Assembly: GCF_002844535.1 (NCBI RefSeq)
Contig: NZ_PJNH01000002.1
Coordinates: forward strand, 554,654-618,653
Reading direction: 5' to 3'
DNA length: 64,000 nt
Source: Halalkalibacillus sediminis
Lineage (GTDB): Bacteria > Bacillota > Bacilli > Bacillales > Alkalibacillaceae
Position 1 is the first letter of the stretch. Every line of letters starts with the position of its first letter. A program made the translations under genes and the position numbers. The notes under the pieces are model-generated. The model worked only from the letters and a program-made list of their open reading frames with translations. It was not told the DNA's origin and did no database searches. Shown piece after piece: positions 43,662 through 52,817 of this stretch.

Positions 43662-46061
43662 ATGAACCGTAGAATCAAGCGCGCAGCGGTATTAGGCTCT
43701 GGTGTTATGGGTGCAGGTATTGCCGCACACTTGGCAAACGTAGGAATCCCGACATTGATGTTAGATATTGTACCTCGTGAGTTGTCAGACGAAGAGAAGA
43801 AGCGAGGACTGACATTGGATGATGCTGTTGTAAGAAATAAGATTGCGGCATCAAACAAAGCGAAATTGAAAAAGCAAAATCCATCTCCAATCACAAGTAA
43901 GAAAAGTCTTGACCTGATCAAGGTGGGTAACTTCGAGGATCACATGGAAGAATTGAAAGATGTAGATTGGGTTATCGAAGTTGTTGTGGAGAACCTGGAT
44001 ATTAAAAAGAAAGTATATGAACAAGTTGAAGAGCACCGTAAAGAAGGATCTTTTGTTACCTCAAACACTTCTGGAATTTCAATTGAAGCGATGGCAGAAG
44101 GTCGTTCTGAAGATTTCAAGAAGCATTTCATGGGAACGCACTTTTTCAACCCGCCTCGTTATTTGAAATTACTAGAAGTGATCCCGACAAAGGATACGGA
44201 TCCAAATGCTTTATCTTTCATGAAGCAATTCGGTGAGGATGTATTAGGTAAAGGTGTCGTTGAGGCAAAAGATACGCCGAACTTCATTGCAAACCGAATC
44301 GGTACTTATGGATTGTTAGTAACAGTTCGTGAAATGTTGAAAGGTGGCTACAGTGTCGGTGAAGTAGATTCTGTTACTGGACCGATGATCGGCCGACCGA
44401 AGAGTGCTACTTTCCGTACCCTAGACGTTGTAGGACTTGATACATTTATTCATGTAGCTAAAAACGTCTATGACAAAGTAGAAGGTGAAGAAAAAGAAGT
44501 ATTCGAAGTACCTGAATTCATGAAGAAAATGAATGAAAAAGGTTGGTTAGGTGCTAAGTCTGGCCAAGGATTTTATTATAAAGAAAAAGGTAAAAACGGC
44601 AGCACAATTTATGAATTAAACCCAGAAACGCTTGAATATCAGGAGCAACAGAAATTGAAAACGAATGCTACTGGTATGGCTAAACAGGAAAAAGGTCCAA
44701 AGCGTAAGTTGAAAGCTCTTATTTCAGCTAAAGGTGACCGCGGAGGCGACTTGATTTGGAACATCACTAAGCCGACATTGGTTTACTCTGCTGAGTTATC
44801 AGGCGAAATTGCTGATGATATAACAGCGATTGACGATGCGATGAAGTGGGGCTTCGGCTGGGATCTTGGACCATTTGAAATGTGGGACGCTATTGGTGTG
44901 AAAGAATCAGTTGACCGTATGAAAGAAGAAGGCACTCAGGTTCCAACATGGGTTGAAAGCATGTTAGAACAAGGGCATGAATCTTTCTATAAAACTGAAA
45001 ACGGCAAACTATATTTCTACCATAATGGTGAGTACGTTGAAAAAGACGTGAACAAGAAAGAGATCAACCTCAAGCTTCACAAGCAAGCAAACGGGGTCAT
45101 CAAGAAGAACAGTGGCTCAAGCTTGATCGACCTGGGTGATGATGTTGCTTTACTTGAATTCCATTCACAAAGTAATGCGATAGGCTTCGATATTATCCAA
45201 ATGATCAATGATTCACTTGAAGAAGTGAACAAAAATTATAAAGGTTTAGTCATTGGTAACCAAGGTAGTAACTTCTGTGTAGGTGCGAACTTAGGAATGA
45301 TCTTGATGGAAGCACAGGATTTCAACTTCATGGAAATCGAAATGGTCGTCAAGCAATTCCAACAAGCAATGATGAACATCAAATACAATGATACTCCGGT
45401 TGTAGCAGCGCCATTTGGTATGACTCTAGGTGGAGGTACAGAAGTTTGTCTCCCAGCTCATAGCATCCAAGCTTCACAAGAATCTTATATGGGGTTAGTT
45501 GAAGTTGGTGTCGGATTGATTCCTGGCGGTGGAGGTAATAAAGAATATTACTTGAAGCAGCTTAAAGGAATTCCGGAAGGTCAAGGTTTTGATTTACAGA
45601 AAATAACGAATGACGTTTTTGAAAAGATTGCTATGGCGAAAGTGTCTACTTCTGCAATGGAAGCGAAAGAGAACGGATTACTAGATAGCCACGATGCAAT
45701 CAGTGTTAATGGTGATCATTTAATCCATGATGCGAAACAACAAGTATTAAGTCTTTCTCAGGCTGGATTCCAAGCGCCAAAACGCGAAAAAGTTCCAGTT
45801 GTAGGTGAAAGTGGTTATGCAACCATGCTTCTTGGAGCACAAGGACTTGCGCACGGTGGATATGTTTCTGAACATGACATGAAAATTGCAGATAAGCTAG
45901 CATTTGTTCTTGCTGGGGGTCGTCTGAACTACGGTACAAAAGTTGATGAACAGTATTTACTCGACATTGAACGTGAAGCATTCTTAAGTCTTGTCGGCGA
46001 ACCGAAGACACAAGAACGTATGCAACATATGTTGATGAAGGGTAAACCGTTACGCAACTAA
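43662..46061 (+). CDS. fadN: 3-hydroxyacyl-CoA dehydrogenase / enoyl-CoA hydratase FadN
   Basis: A 799-residue bifunctional beta-oxidation enzyme. The NAD-binding dehydrogenase comes first (GSGVMGAGIAAHLAN at about residues 13-27, then HFFNPPRYLKLLEVI and NRIGTYG). A second dehydrogenase-like lobe follows, and the crotonase domain lies in the C-terminal part (NFCVGANLGM and GMTLGGGTEV, about 545-600). The domain order is the reverse of E. coli FadB, as in B. subtilis FadN. It is the first gene of fadN-fadA-fadE behind a FadR box. Confidence 0.96.
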   Translation: MNRRIKRAAVLGSGVMGAGIAAHLANVGIPTLMLDIVPRELSDEEKKRGLTLDDAVVRNKIAASNKAKLKKQNPSPITSKKSLDLIKVGNFEDHMEELKDVDWVIEVVVENLDIKKKVYEQVEEHRKEGSFVTSNTSGISIEAMAEGRSEDFKKHFMGTHFFNPPRYLKLLEVIPTKDTDPNALSFMKQFGEDVLGKGVVEAKDTPNFIANRIGTYGLLVTVREMLKGGYSVGEVDSVTGPMIGRPKSATFRTLDVVGLDTFIHVAKNVYDKVEGEEKEVFEVPEFMKKMNEKGWLGAKSGQGFYYKEKGKNGSTIYELNPETLEYQEQQKLKTNATGMAKQEKGPKRKLKALISAKGDRGGDLIWNITKPTLVYSAELSGEIADDITAIDDAMKWGFGWDLGPFEMWDAIGVKESVDRMKEEGTQVPTWVESMLEQGHESFYKTENGKLYFYHNGEYVEKDVNKKEINLKLHKQANGVIKKNSGSSLIDLGDDVALLEFHSQSNAIGFDIIQMINDSLEEVNKNYKGLVIGNQGSNFCVGANLGMILMEAQDFNFMEIEMVVKQFQQAMMNIKYNDTPVVAAPFGMTLGGGTEVCLPAHSIQASQESYMGLVEVGVGLIPGGGGNKEYYLKQLKGIPEGQGFDLQKITNDVFEKIAMAKVSTSAMEAKENGLLDSHDAISVNGDHLIHDAKQQVLSLSQAGFQAPKREKVPVVGESGYATMLLGAQGLAHGGYVSEHDMKIADKLAFVLAGGRLNYGTKVDEQYLLDIEREAFLSLVGEPKTQERMQHMLMKGKPLRN

Positions 46062-46154
46062 TTTTGCAAACCTCTTACAAGAGGCTGAGCAAATAAGAGC
46101 ATCATCTCCTACTGAATGTAGGTACTAACTCCAAAATGAATAGGGGGAGAAATT

Positions 46155-47330
46155 ATGAGAGAAGCAGTTATTGTCTCAGGTGCACGAACACCTGTAGGTA
46201 AAGCGAAAAAAGGTGCGTTAGCGAATTCTCGTCCGGATGATCTAGCTGCATTGACTATAAAAGAAACGTTGAAGCGTGCCAATAATTATGATGGAAATAT
46301 AGATGACGTCATTATCGGATGTGCGATGCCTGAAGCTGAACAAGGTATGAATATGGCCCGTAACATTGCTGGTTTAGCAGGACTTCCGGATGATGTTCCC
46401 GGAATTACAATCAATCGTTATTGCTCTTCTGGACTACAAAGTATCGCCTATGCTTCAGAGCGCATCATGCTAGGTAACAGTGATGCAATCATTGCTGGTG
46501 GTGCTGAATCGATGAGTTTGATTCCAATGGGTGGTCACGTGATCCGTCCAAACATCGACCTTGTGCAGAATGCTCCAGGGTATTACATGTCTATGGGACA
46601 CACAGCTGAAGAAGTAGCGAAGCGATATGGTATTACAAGAGAAGAACAAGATGCATTTGCAGTAAGAAGTCACGAACGTGCAGCGAGGGCTCTTGAAGAA
46701 GGCAAGTTTGACGACGAAACGGTGTCTGTTGATGTTGTTAATCGTGAAGTCGGGCCTGATAATAAGGTGAAAGAATCAACACTTACTCTTGAACGTGATG
46801 AAGGTGTTCGCGTTGGTACTTCTATGGAAGGTCTGGCTAAGTTGAAGCCTGCTTTTGCAGCTAAAGGTTCAGTAACAGCCGGTAATGCTTCTCAGATGAG
46901 TGATGGAGCTGCATCCGTATTAGTAATGGATCGTGAAAAAGCTGAAAAAGAAGGTTTGACTCCTCTTGTGAAGTTCAAATCTTTCGCGGTTGCTGGTGTA
47001 GAACCCGAGATCATGGGTGTTGGACCAGTGAAGGCAATACCGAAAGCTGTAGAACAAGCTGGATTAGAACTATCAGACATTGGATTGTTCGAGTTGAACG
47101 AAGCATTTGCTTCTCAATCAATTCAAGTAATCCGAGAACTAGGTTTAGATGACGAAATCGTTAATGTGAACGGTGGAGCAATTGCTTTAGGACATCCACT
47201 TGGTTGCACAGGAACGAAACTGACATTGTCATTGATTCACGAAATGAAGCGTAGAGATGTAAAGTACGGCGTCGTTACGATGTGTATCGGTGGCGGAATG
47301 GGCGCAGCTGGCGTATTCGAATTGATATAA
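46155..47330 (+). CDS. fadA: Acetyl-CoA C-acyltransferase (3-ketoacyl-CoA thiolase) FadA
   Basis: A 391-residue thiolase that removes acetyl-CoA in the last beta-oxidation step. The nucleophile is Cys90 (NRYCSSGLQ), with the His in [14 protein letters not shown] and the second Cys in [15 protein letters not shown] lies before the ATG. The 93-bp gap to fadN contains a small perfect hairpin (CCTCTT/AAGAGG at 46071-46084) but no terminator. Confidence 0.96.
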   Translation: MREAVIVSGARTPVGKAKKGALANSRPDDLAALTIKETLKRANNYDGNIDDVIIGCAMPEAEQGMNMARNIAGLAGLPDDVPGITINRYCSSGLQSIAYASERIMLGNSDAIIAGGAESMSLIPMGGHVIRPNIDLVQNAPGYYMSMGHTAEEVAKRYGITREEQDAFAVRSHERAARALEEGKFDDETVSVDVVNREVGPDNKVKESTLTLERDEGVRVGTSMEGLAKLKPAFAAKGSVTAGNASQMSDGAASVLVMDREKAEKEGLTPLVKFKSFAVAGVEPEIMGVGPVKAIPKAVEQAGLELSDIGLFELNEAFASQSIQVIRELGLDDEIVNVNGGAIALGHPLGCTGTKLTLSLIHEMKRRDVKYGVVTMCIGGGMGAAGVFELI

Positions 47331-47418
47331 AACGACTGAGCGTGTTGGAACTACAAAGCTTCGATGCGCTCTTACGTTCATAAAAAATAAGATGGATTAA
47401 AAAGGAGGATTTTTTCCC

Positions 47419-49203
47419 ATGGGTGAAACGACTGAAAAAGTATTTAAGGGTGGCGGATTCTTAGTTGAAGACGTATCTTCAGAGGATGTACTGACACCGG
47501 AAGATTTTACAGATGAGCATAAGATGATCGCAAGAACTGCAGAAGAATTCGTTAAAGGTGAGGTATTCCCTTTAATCGATAAGCTTGAAAACCATGAATT
47601 CGAAAATTCAGTAGATCTATTGAAAAAAGCTGGTGAGCTTGGACTTTTAGGTGCTGATGTACCTGAAGAGTATGGTGGTTTGGAATTAGATAAAATCACT
47701 TCTTCATTGATTACTGAAAAAATGGCGCTTTCTGGTGGGTTCTCAGTAACTCACGGTGCGCACGTTGGTATCGGTTCATTGCCGATCGTTTTCTTTGGTA
47801 ACGAAGATCAAAAGCAGAAGTACTTGCCTTCATTAGCAACTGGTGAAAAAATTGCAGCATACGCATTGACTGAACCTGGTTCTGGTTCGGATGCACTAGG
47901 TGCAAAAACGACTGCGAAATTGAATGAAGCTGGAACTCACTATGTATTGAATGGTGAGAAGCAATGGATCACAAACTCTGCTTTCGCAGATGTGTTCATC
48001 GTTTACGCTAAGATCGACGGCGAAAAATTCACTGCCTTCATCGTAGAGCGTGACTACTCAGGCGTTTCTACTGGCCCTGAAGAGAAGAAGATGGGTATCA
48101 AGTCGTCTTCAACTCGTACACTGATCTTAGAAGACGCAGAAGTACCAGTTGAGAATGTATTAGGTGAAATCGGTCGCGGTCACGTTATCGCGTTCAACAT
48201 CTTGAATGTTGGTCGTTATAAGTTAGCAATCGGTGGGGTTGCTGGTGCGAAGCGTTCAATTGAATTAGCTGTAAAATACGCAAATGAGCGTAAGCAGTTC
48301 AACACACCAATCTCTTCGTTCCGTTTGATTCAGGAAAAATTAGCGAGCGTTGCTGCTAATACGTATGCAAACGAAAGTGCAGTTTATCGTACAGTTGGAC
48401 TTTTCGAACAACGTTTAGGTAATTTGACGAAAGAACAACTGAACGACGGTGCCGAAGTTGCTAAAGGTATTGCAGAATACGCAATCGAATGTTCTATGAA
48501 CAAATATATGGCTACTGAGCTATTGGATTACGCTGCTGATGAAGCGGTTCAAATCCACGGTGGTTATGGTTTCATGGCTGAGTATGAAGTGGAACGTATC
48601 TATCGTGATTCTCGTATCAACCGTATTTTCGAAGGTACAAACGAAATCAACCGTATGATCGTACCAGGTACGTTCATGAAGAAAGCAATGAAAGGTGAAT
48701 TGCCATTACTTCAGAAAGCACAAAGCTTACAAGAAGAACTGATGAGCATGATGCCTGAACAAGTCGGCGATGAGCCACTTGAGCAAGAGTTCTATTTATT
48801 GAAGAACGCTAAGAAAATCGGCTTGTTAGCTGCTGGTATCGCTGCTCAGAAATATGGTGAGAAGTTAGAGCAAGAGCAAGAGGTTCTTGTAAATATCGCT
48901 GACATTGCTGCTGAAATTTACAATATGGAATCTGCTATTCTACGTACAGATAAAGCAATGAACAAAGACGGTGAAGAGAAAGCGAAACAGAAGCTTCTTT
49001 ACACTCAAGTTTATGTTCAAGAAGCCTTCAACCGTTTAGAAGCACATGCGAAAGAAACATTGATCGCAAGTGATTCTGGAGATAGCCTTCGTATGATGTT
49101 AGGTGCTCTACGTAAACTTACTCGTCACGATCCAATCAACGTGATCGAGAAGAAACGTGAAATTGCAGCTGGAATCATCGAAGCTGAGAAATATACAGTA
49201 TAA
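47419..49203 (+). CDS. fadE: Acyl-CoA dehydrogenase FadE
   Basis: A 594-residue FAD enzyme performing the first oxidation of acyl-CoA. The N-terminal helical part includes [12 protein letters not shown] and [15 protein letters not shown]. Next come [13 protein letters not shown] and [13 protein letters not shown]. The catalytic Glu is likely in [11 protein letters not shown] (about residue 405). A C-terminal extension of about 170 residues, absent from short acyl-CoA dehydrogenases, matches the long FadE (YusJ) type of Bacillus. AAAGGAGG lies before the ATG. It ends the operon with a strong terminator. Confidence 0.96.
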   Translation: MGETTEKVFKGGGFLVEDVSSEDVLTPEDFTDEHKMIARTAEEFVKGEVFPLIDKLENHEFENSVDLLKKAGELGLLGADVPEEYGGLELDKITSSLITEKMALSGGFSVTHGAHVGIGSLPIVFFGNEDQKQKYLPSLATGEKIAAYALTEPGSGSDALGAKTTAKLNEAGTHYVLNGEKQWITNSAFADVFIVYAKIDGEKFTAFIVERDYSGVSTGPEEKKMGIKSSSTRTLILEDAEVPVENVLGEIGRGHVIAFNILNVGRYKLAIGGVAGAKRSIELAVKYANERKQFNTPISSFRLIQEKLASVAANTYANESAVYRTVGLFEQRLGNLTKEQLNDGAEVAKGIAEYAIECSMNKYMATELLDYAADEAVQIHGGYGFMAEYEVERIYRDSRINRIFEGTNEINRMIVPGTFMKKAMKGELPLLQKAQSLQEELMSMMPEQVGDEPLEQEFYLLKNAKKIGLLAAGIAAQKYGEKLEQEQEVLVNIADIAAEIYNMESAILRTDKAMNKDGEEKAKQKLLYTQVYVQEAFNRLEAHAKETLIASDSGDSLRMMLGALRKLTRHDPINVIEKKREIAAGIIEAEKYTV

Positions 49204-49207
49204 TACT

Positions 49208-49246
49208 GAATCCTAGGAGTGACTTTCACTCCTAGGATTTTTATTT
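49208..49246 (+). terminator. Terminator of the fadNAE operon
   Basis: AATCCTAGGAGTG/CACTCCTAGGATT, a 13-bp perfect stem with loop ACTTT, followed by TTTATTT. Confidence 0.93.
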
Positions 49247-49278
49247 GTAAGTAAATTAAATTTAGTTAAGACATTAGA

Positions 49279-49425
49279 ATCTAACACTTAGAACTCAGTA
49301 TCTAACACTCAGAAGCTCGAATCTATCAATCAGTAGAGGATATCTAACACTCGGCTTAATTATTTAAAACTTAGATCCAATTATTTAACACTTAGACTCA
49401 TTTATCTAACACTTAAAAGTTCTTT
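49279..49425. repeat. 21-bp tandem array B (seven degenerate units)
   Basis: Seven consecutive units of exactly 21 bp from 49279, with core ATCTAACACTTAGA or ATCTAACACTCAGA; units 3 and 5 are more diverged. Same period as arrays A and C but an unrelated, much AT-richer sequence. It lies between the fadE terminator and the converging DUF488 gene. Confidence 0.85.
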
Positions 49426-49455
49426 TCCTCTAAGGATATTCAACATGTATGACAT

Positions 49456-50010
49456 TCAATCTTGATGATTTGGGTAGACGACTGTACCGTCGCTTTCTAT
49501 AATAGGCACTGCTCCCCATTTACCAAGTTCATGGCGGACTAGCTCAGGATTATCTTTTGGGCCATTGATGATGTGAAAGACTTCCCAGCGGTTTGCTTCT
49601 AGCCAATTACTAATCAGCAGACGGTGACATCTTGCAGGGTGACGTTCCGAACACATGTAGACTAGATTTTTCTTTTCTGCACGAGTTTTCAATTGTTCTA
49701 TTCCTCTTTTGAAATCATCAGTCATTGTATAGTCCGCATAATTGTGAAATGAGCGGTTCTTCCATCCGTCATTCAACGTTTCTCCAGTTTGGCCCGATCG
49801 CTGGCGTCTGCCACCTAGAAGAGGAAAATGGCAGTATTCGATGTTAGATTCATCAAGCCAATATTTCAAATTTTCTTTATTAAAATGAGGAAATTTACGG
49901 CTTGCTGGAAATGCACGAATATCTGCAACGTAGTTGATGTCTGCTATCGATAACATTTTTAGGAACTGATCTTTTGTATGACCGGAATGGCCAATCGTAT
50001 ATATTTTCAT
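49456..50010 (-). CDS. DUF488 family protein
   Basis: A 184-residue protein of the DUF488 family. Typical segments are IYTIGHSGHTKDQFLKML, VADIRAFPASRKFPHFN, LGGRRQ and YMCSERHPARCHRLLISNWL. The Cys-x-x-x-x-x-x-x-Cys-His-Arg region is a conserved hallmark, but no activity is assigned. AAAGGAA precedes the ATG at a long distance. It is on the minus strand, inserted into an otherwise yus-like gene order. Confidence 0.85.
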   Translation of the reverse strand: MKIYTIGHSGHTKDQFLKMLSIADINYVADIRAFPASRKFPHFNKENLKYWLDESNIEYCHFPLLGGRRQRSGQTGETLNDGWKNRSFHNYADYTMTDDFKRGIEQLKTRAEKKNLVYMCSERHPARCHRLLISNWLEANRWEVFHIINGPKDNPELVRHELGKWGAVPIIESDGTVVYPNHQD

Positions 50011-50212
50011 AGGTATAGTATTCCTTTCTTAAACAACTCGATTTAGTTGAATCTTACATAGGTATATACCCTTTTAATGATTGATTTAAATAAAGCTGTG
50101 ATATGTAGTAACCTGTTTGTATACTAGATACGTGAAGTGGCTGGGTGTATCTTTTTCGAATGGGTGAGAATTTGTGATAAACTAACATTACCATTTAGGA
50201 GGTGCAGCAGTC

Positions 50213-50569
50213 ATGGGAGTAATAATTTATCAATATCCAAAATGCGGAACTTGTCGTAAAGCTTTGAAGTGGTTGGATGAGAACAAAGTAGAATATGAAT
50301 CAATCAATATTGTCGAGAATCCTCCAGGGGAAGATGAGCTACATGATCTGATTGAAAAAAGTGATCTTCCACCTAAGAAATTTTTCAATACTTCTGGAAA
50401 AAAGTACAGAGAGTTGAATATCAAGGATCGTGTGAATGAAATAACGAAGGATGACATCATGAAATTGCTCGCTTCAGATGGAATGTTGATTAAACGTCCA
50501 ATAGTGACAGATGGTGCAGAAGTGACTGTCGGGTTCAAGGAAGAAACTTTTCAGCAAACTTGGGCGTAG
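50213..50569 (+). CDS. ArsC/Spx family protein (YusI-like)
   Basis: A 118-residue thioredoxin-fold protein with redox pair Cys11-Gly-Thr-Cys14 (YPKCGTCRKALKWL), FNTSGKKYRELN and the conserved RPIV segment. B. subtilis YusI, at the same place before gcvH, has this pattern; it is neither a proven arsenate reductase nor Spx. Lack of the RNA polymerase-binding features cannot be judged by eye, so no symbol is given. AGGAGG lies 10 bases before the ATG. Confidence 0.88.
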   Translation: MGVIIYQYPKCGTCRKALKWLDENKVEYESINIVENPPGEDELHDLIEKSDLPPKKFFNTSGKKYRELNIKDRVNEITKDDIMKLLASDGMLIKRPIVTDGAEVTVGFKEETFQQTWA

Positions 50570-50640
50570 AGTATGCACAACTTGTCTAAAATGGTGTATG
50601 ATGAATGTATGTGAAATTTGAATAATGGAGGGTCAGAAAA

Positions 50641-51024
50641 ATGAGTTTACCGAAAGATTATCGTTATTCTGAAGAACATGAATGGGTAAAAGATGAAGAT
50701 GGAAAATTAAAAATTGGTATCACAAACTTTGCACAAGAAGAATTAGGGGATATCGTATTCGTTGAACTACCTGAGGTCGGCGACGAGTTAGAATTAGACG
50801 AGCCGTTCGGTAGTGTTGAATCTGTAAAAACAGTTTCTGAATTGTACGCTCCTGTATCAGGAAAAGTTGTCGAAGTTAACGAAGAGTTAGAAGACAGTCC
50901 TGAATTAGTGAATGAATCTCCATATGAGAAAGCTTGGATGGTTGTTGTAGAACCAAGCAATGAATCTGAACTTGATGATCTTATGGATGCAGATGCTTAC
51001 AAGGAAATGACAGACGAAGACTAA
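50641..51024 (+). CDS. gcvH: Glycine cleavage system H protein
   Basis: A 127-residue lipoyl carrier. Lys63 in [12 protein letters not shown] is the lipoylation site, within the usual barrel that starts EEHEWVK. Besides glycine cleavage, GcvH is the hub for lipoate transfer in B. subtilis, which fits its location away from gcvT and gcvP. It is very acidic. GGAGGG precedes the ATG and a terminator follows. Confidence 0.96.
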   Translation: MSLPKDYRYSEEHEWVKDEDGKLKIGITNFAQEELGDIVFVELPEVGDELELDEPFGSVESVKTVSELYAPVSGKVVEVNEELEDSPELVNESPYEKAWMVVVEPSNESELDDLMDADAYKEMTDED

Positions 51025-51030
51025 TGACGA

Positions 51031-51065
51031 CAAAAGCTGATCCCCTAGAGGGATCAGCTTTTTCT
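51031..51065 (+). terminator. Terminator after gcvH
   Basis: AAAGCTGATCCC/GGGATCAGCTTT stem, loop CTAGA, then TTCTC. Confidence 0.88.
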
Positions 51066-51066
51066 C

Positions 51067-51158
51067 ACTTTAGGTAATCCTGAATATAATATATGAGATT
51101 AAAGTATGTGAAAAACTAAGGCTTTCGCTACGTTCCATGCGATAGGCCAAGTTTTATC
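51067..51158 (+). repeat. Two-hairpin intergenic element, copy 3
   Basis: Shares TTAAAGTATGTGAAAAAC and AAGGCTTTCGC with copies 1 and 2, then changes to TACGTTCCATGCGATAGGCC before AAGTTTTATC. The inner stem remains possible (TCGC with GCGA, GGCTT with AGGCC through one wobble), so sequence has changed while pairing is kept. It ends 20 bp before the toprim gene start. Confidence 0.65.
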
Positions 51159-51178
51159 AAAAAAATTTGGTGATGAAA

Positions 51179-51547
51179 ATGGAAGAACTTTCGAGAGTGT
51201 TAATCGTTGAAGGAAAGCAGGATCGAATTAAGGTTCAGCGAGTTTTAGAAGACGATATTCAAATTTTATGTACTTATGGAACCCTTGGTTTGCATGCATT
51301 GGAAGAGATGATTGATGAATTCTTATTATACGAGCGAGATGTTTTTATCTTTACTGATACAGATGATTCTGGCGTTAAACTTCGTAAAATGTTGAATCAA
51401 GAATTATCACATGCTGAGAATTTATTCATCGACCGTAGATATCGACAAGTTGAAGATACCCCCGATCACGTGTTAGCATCTATTTTGCAAGCAGCAAACA
51501 TGAAGGTGAAAGTGGATTATTTGAAGGGGCCAGAATATTATGAATGA
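51179..51547 (+). CDS. Small toprim domain protein (YusF-like)
   Basis: A 122-residue toprim protein with LIVEGKQDR near the N terminus (catalytic Glu) and DTDDSG (metal-binding Asp-x-Asp) at about residues 60-65. It resembles ribonuclease M5-like or primase toprim cores, but this short family is uncharacterised. I take ATG 51179 with GGTG seven bases before; upstream ATG and GTG codons sit on that site. It overlaps the thioredoxin-like gene by 8 bp. Same place as B. subtilis yusF. Confidence 0.85.
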   Translation: MEELSRVLIVEGKQDRIKVQRVLEDDIQILCTYGTLGLHALEEMIDEFLLYERDVFIFTDTDDSGVKLRKMLNQELSHAENLFIDRRYRQVEDTPDHVLASILQAANMKVKVDYLKGPEYYE

Positions 51548-51851
51548 AATCAATCGTGACAATGCGAATTTTTTAATAAAGAAAAAAGATAGCCATATCA
51601 TCTTTGTAAACAGTCCCTTTTGTGGAACTTGTAAAGTGGCTAAGAGAATGCTTGAATATGTTGAAGAAGCATTGGAGGAAGAAAAGTTTTATGAGCTGAA
51701 TGCGACTCTTGCTCCAGATATTTTGCAAAAATATAATATTATGAGTGTGCCTTGTTTGATTGTTTTCAAGAACGGACGGCCGGTTGATCGTATGTATGCT
51801 TTCAGGTCCGTCCCGCACGTATTAAAAGAAATGAGTCCTTACTTGGTGTAA
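51540..51851 (+). CDS. Thioredoxin family protein (YusE-like)
   Basis: A 103-residue thioredoxin-fold protein with active site NSPFCGTCKVAKRML (Cys-Gly-Thr-Cys) and a cis-Pro in MSVPCLIVFKNG. It lacks the Trp of classical WCGPC and is probably a dedicated thiol-disulfide protein. It is translationally coupled to the toprim gene by overlap, as with B. subtilis yusF-yusE. A terminator hairpin overlaps its stop codon. Confidence 0.9.
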   Translation: MNEINRDNANFLIKKKDSHIIFVNSPFCGTCKVAKRMLEYVEEALEEEKFYELNATLAPDILQKYNIMSVPCLIVFKNGRPVDRMYAFRSVPHVLKEMSPYLV

Positions 51852-51867
51852 GGACTCATATTTTTAT
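51833..51867 (+). terminator. Terminator overlapping the end of the thioredoxin-like gene
   Basis: GAGTCCTTAC/GTAAGGACTC perfect 10-bp stem containing the last codons and stop, then ATATTTTTAT. Confidence 0.8.
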
Positions 51868-51870
51868 ACT

Positions 51871-51920
51871 TATAGAGTATCTAATTTAGCTGGCTTTGGC
51901 GGTGAGCCAAGTTTTTCTTA
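51871..51920 (+). repeat. Truncated copy 4 of the hairpin element
   Basis: Only the right part is recognisable: GGCT-TTGGCGGTG-AGCC followed by AAGTTTTTCTT, with a shortened loop. It directly abuts the stop of the converging TlpA-like gene. Confidence 0.45.
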
Positions 51921-52337
51921 TTAAAGAATTTCACTGATTTTCGCGACGATATCAACGAACTTGTCTTTATCACCGTAGCGCCCGACAATTTCTCCGTTAC
52001 GATCGATGACGATTGTTGTCGGTACAGATGTACCTTCGTATAATTCATATACTTCCCTGCCACGATCTTGTAGTACAGGTTGCGTCAGGAATTTTTCTTG
52101 AAAGGCATGTGCTTCCTCTGGATCTCTCTCACGGCCTGGTACGTTGATCGTAATCATTTCAACCGAATCGTCTTTCATATTTTTATAAAATTGTTCTTTC
52201 ATTGGGAGGTCCCTTGAGCAGTCTGGGCACCATGAGACCCAAAACGTGAGGACGATGATTTTTTTACCAAGGACGTCTTCTAAATGGAATGTCTTGTCTT
52301 TGTCTAAATATGGTAATTCAAATAGTGGTGCTTGCAT
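51921..52337 (-). CDS. TlpA/ResA-like thiol-disulfide protein, cytosolic
   Basis: A 138-residue AhpC/TSA-Redoxin fold protein with active site SWCPDCSRDLP (about residues 37-47), and the later TSVPTTIVIDRNGEIVGRYG containing the cis-Pro. Residues 1-20 hold no signal peptide or membrane anchor, unlike ResA and TlpA, so it is probably cytosolic. ATG 52337 has GAGG upstream. The frame is open a further 47 codons upstream but that part overlaps the met leader and has no family similarity. Confidence 0.85.
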   Translation of the reverse strand: MQAPLFELPYLDKDKTFHLEDVLGKKIIVLTFWVSWCPDCSRDLPMKEQFYKNMKDDSVEMITINVPGRERDPEEAHAFQEKFLTQPVLQDRGREVYELYEGTSVPTTIVIDRNGEIVGRYGDKDKFVDIVAKISEIL

Positions 52338-52374
52338 GATAACCAACCTCTTTTCAAAAAAATGAATTCTTTTG

Positions 52375-52403
52375 TTGACTCTATTATACACCCATGCTAA
52401 CAT
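52375..52403 (+). promoter_or_regulatory. Candidate promoter of the metNIQ operon
   Basis: TTGACT, 17 nt, TAACAT, about 30 bp before the first SAM riboswitch. No equally good promoter is seen between the two riboswitches, so both are probably on one transcript. Confidence 0.55.
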
Positions 52404-52432
52404 ATGATTTATCGAAAAATTAATAAATACTT

Positions 52433-52598
52433 TCTTATCAAGAGTGGTGGAGGGATCTGGCCCTATGAAACCCGGCAACCATCGGACATTGTTCCGGAAG
52501 GTGCTAATTCCAGCAATGGTGTTAACCGTTGCAAGATGAGAATGAGTGAACGTAAACAGTTACTCTTTCTTGTGCTTGCAAGAAAGAGTTTTTTTTAT
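52433..52598 (+). ncRNA. SAM-I (S-box) riboswitch 1 with terminator
   Basis: The aptamer spans about 52433-52543. It has the S-box landmarks CTTATCAAGAGTGGTGGAGGG, CCTATGAAACCCGGCAACC, GGTGCTAATTCC and closing GATGAGAA. An 11-bp terminator stem (ACTCTTTCTTG with CAAGAAAGAGT, 52562-52589) followed by eight Ts is its expression platform. Binding of S-adenosylmethionine stops transcription. Confidence 0.95.
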
Positions 52599-52616
52599 TT
52601 CATTTAAGACTTAAAT

Positions 52617-52780
52617 ATCTCTTATCAAGAGTGGTGGAGGGACTGGCCCTATGAAACCCGGCAACCATCAGGTGACGATCTGACAGGTGCTAAATCCAAC
52701 AAAGCTGAGTGGCTTTGAAAGATGAGAGAACGATTGGGATACATTCCTTTCTGTTCTCTTATGGACGGAAAGGTTTTTTA
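52617..52780 (+). ncRNA. SAM-I (S-box) riboswitch 2 with terminator
   Basis: A second complete aptamer at about 52619-52728 has the same landmarks (GAGTGGTGGAGGG, CTATGAAACCCGGC, GGTGCTAAATCC, GATGAGA). Its terminator is CCTTTC/GGAAAGG (52746-52772) with T6. GAGAAC at 52726-52731 can pair with GTTCTC at 52753-52758 as an antiterminator. It lies directly before metN. Confidence 0.95.
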
Positions 52781-52817
52781 ATGGTCTGACGTTTTAATGC
52801 GAGAAAGGGGTAAAGAC

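Noticed and set aside
46071..46084. Perfect CCTCTT/AAGAGG hairpin between fadN and fadA as a terminator
   Set aside because: Only six pairs with a 2-nt gap between the arms and no T-run after it; fadA is clearly in the same operon.
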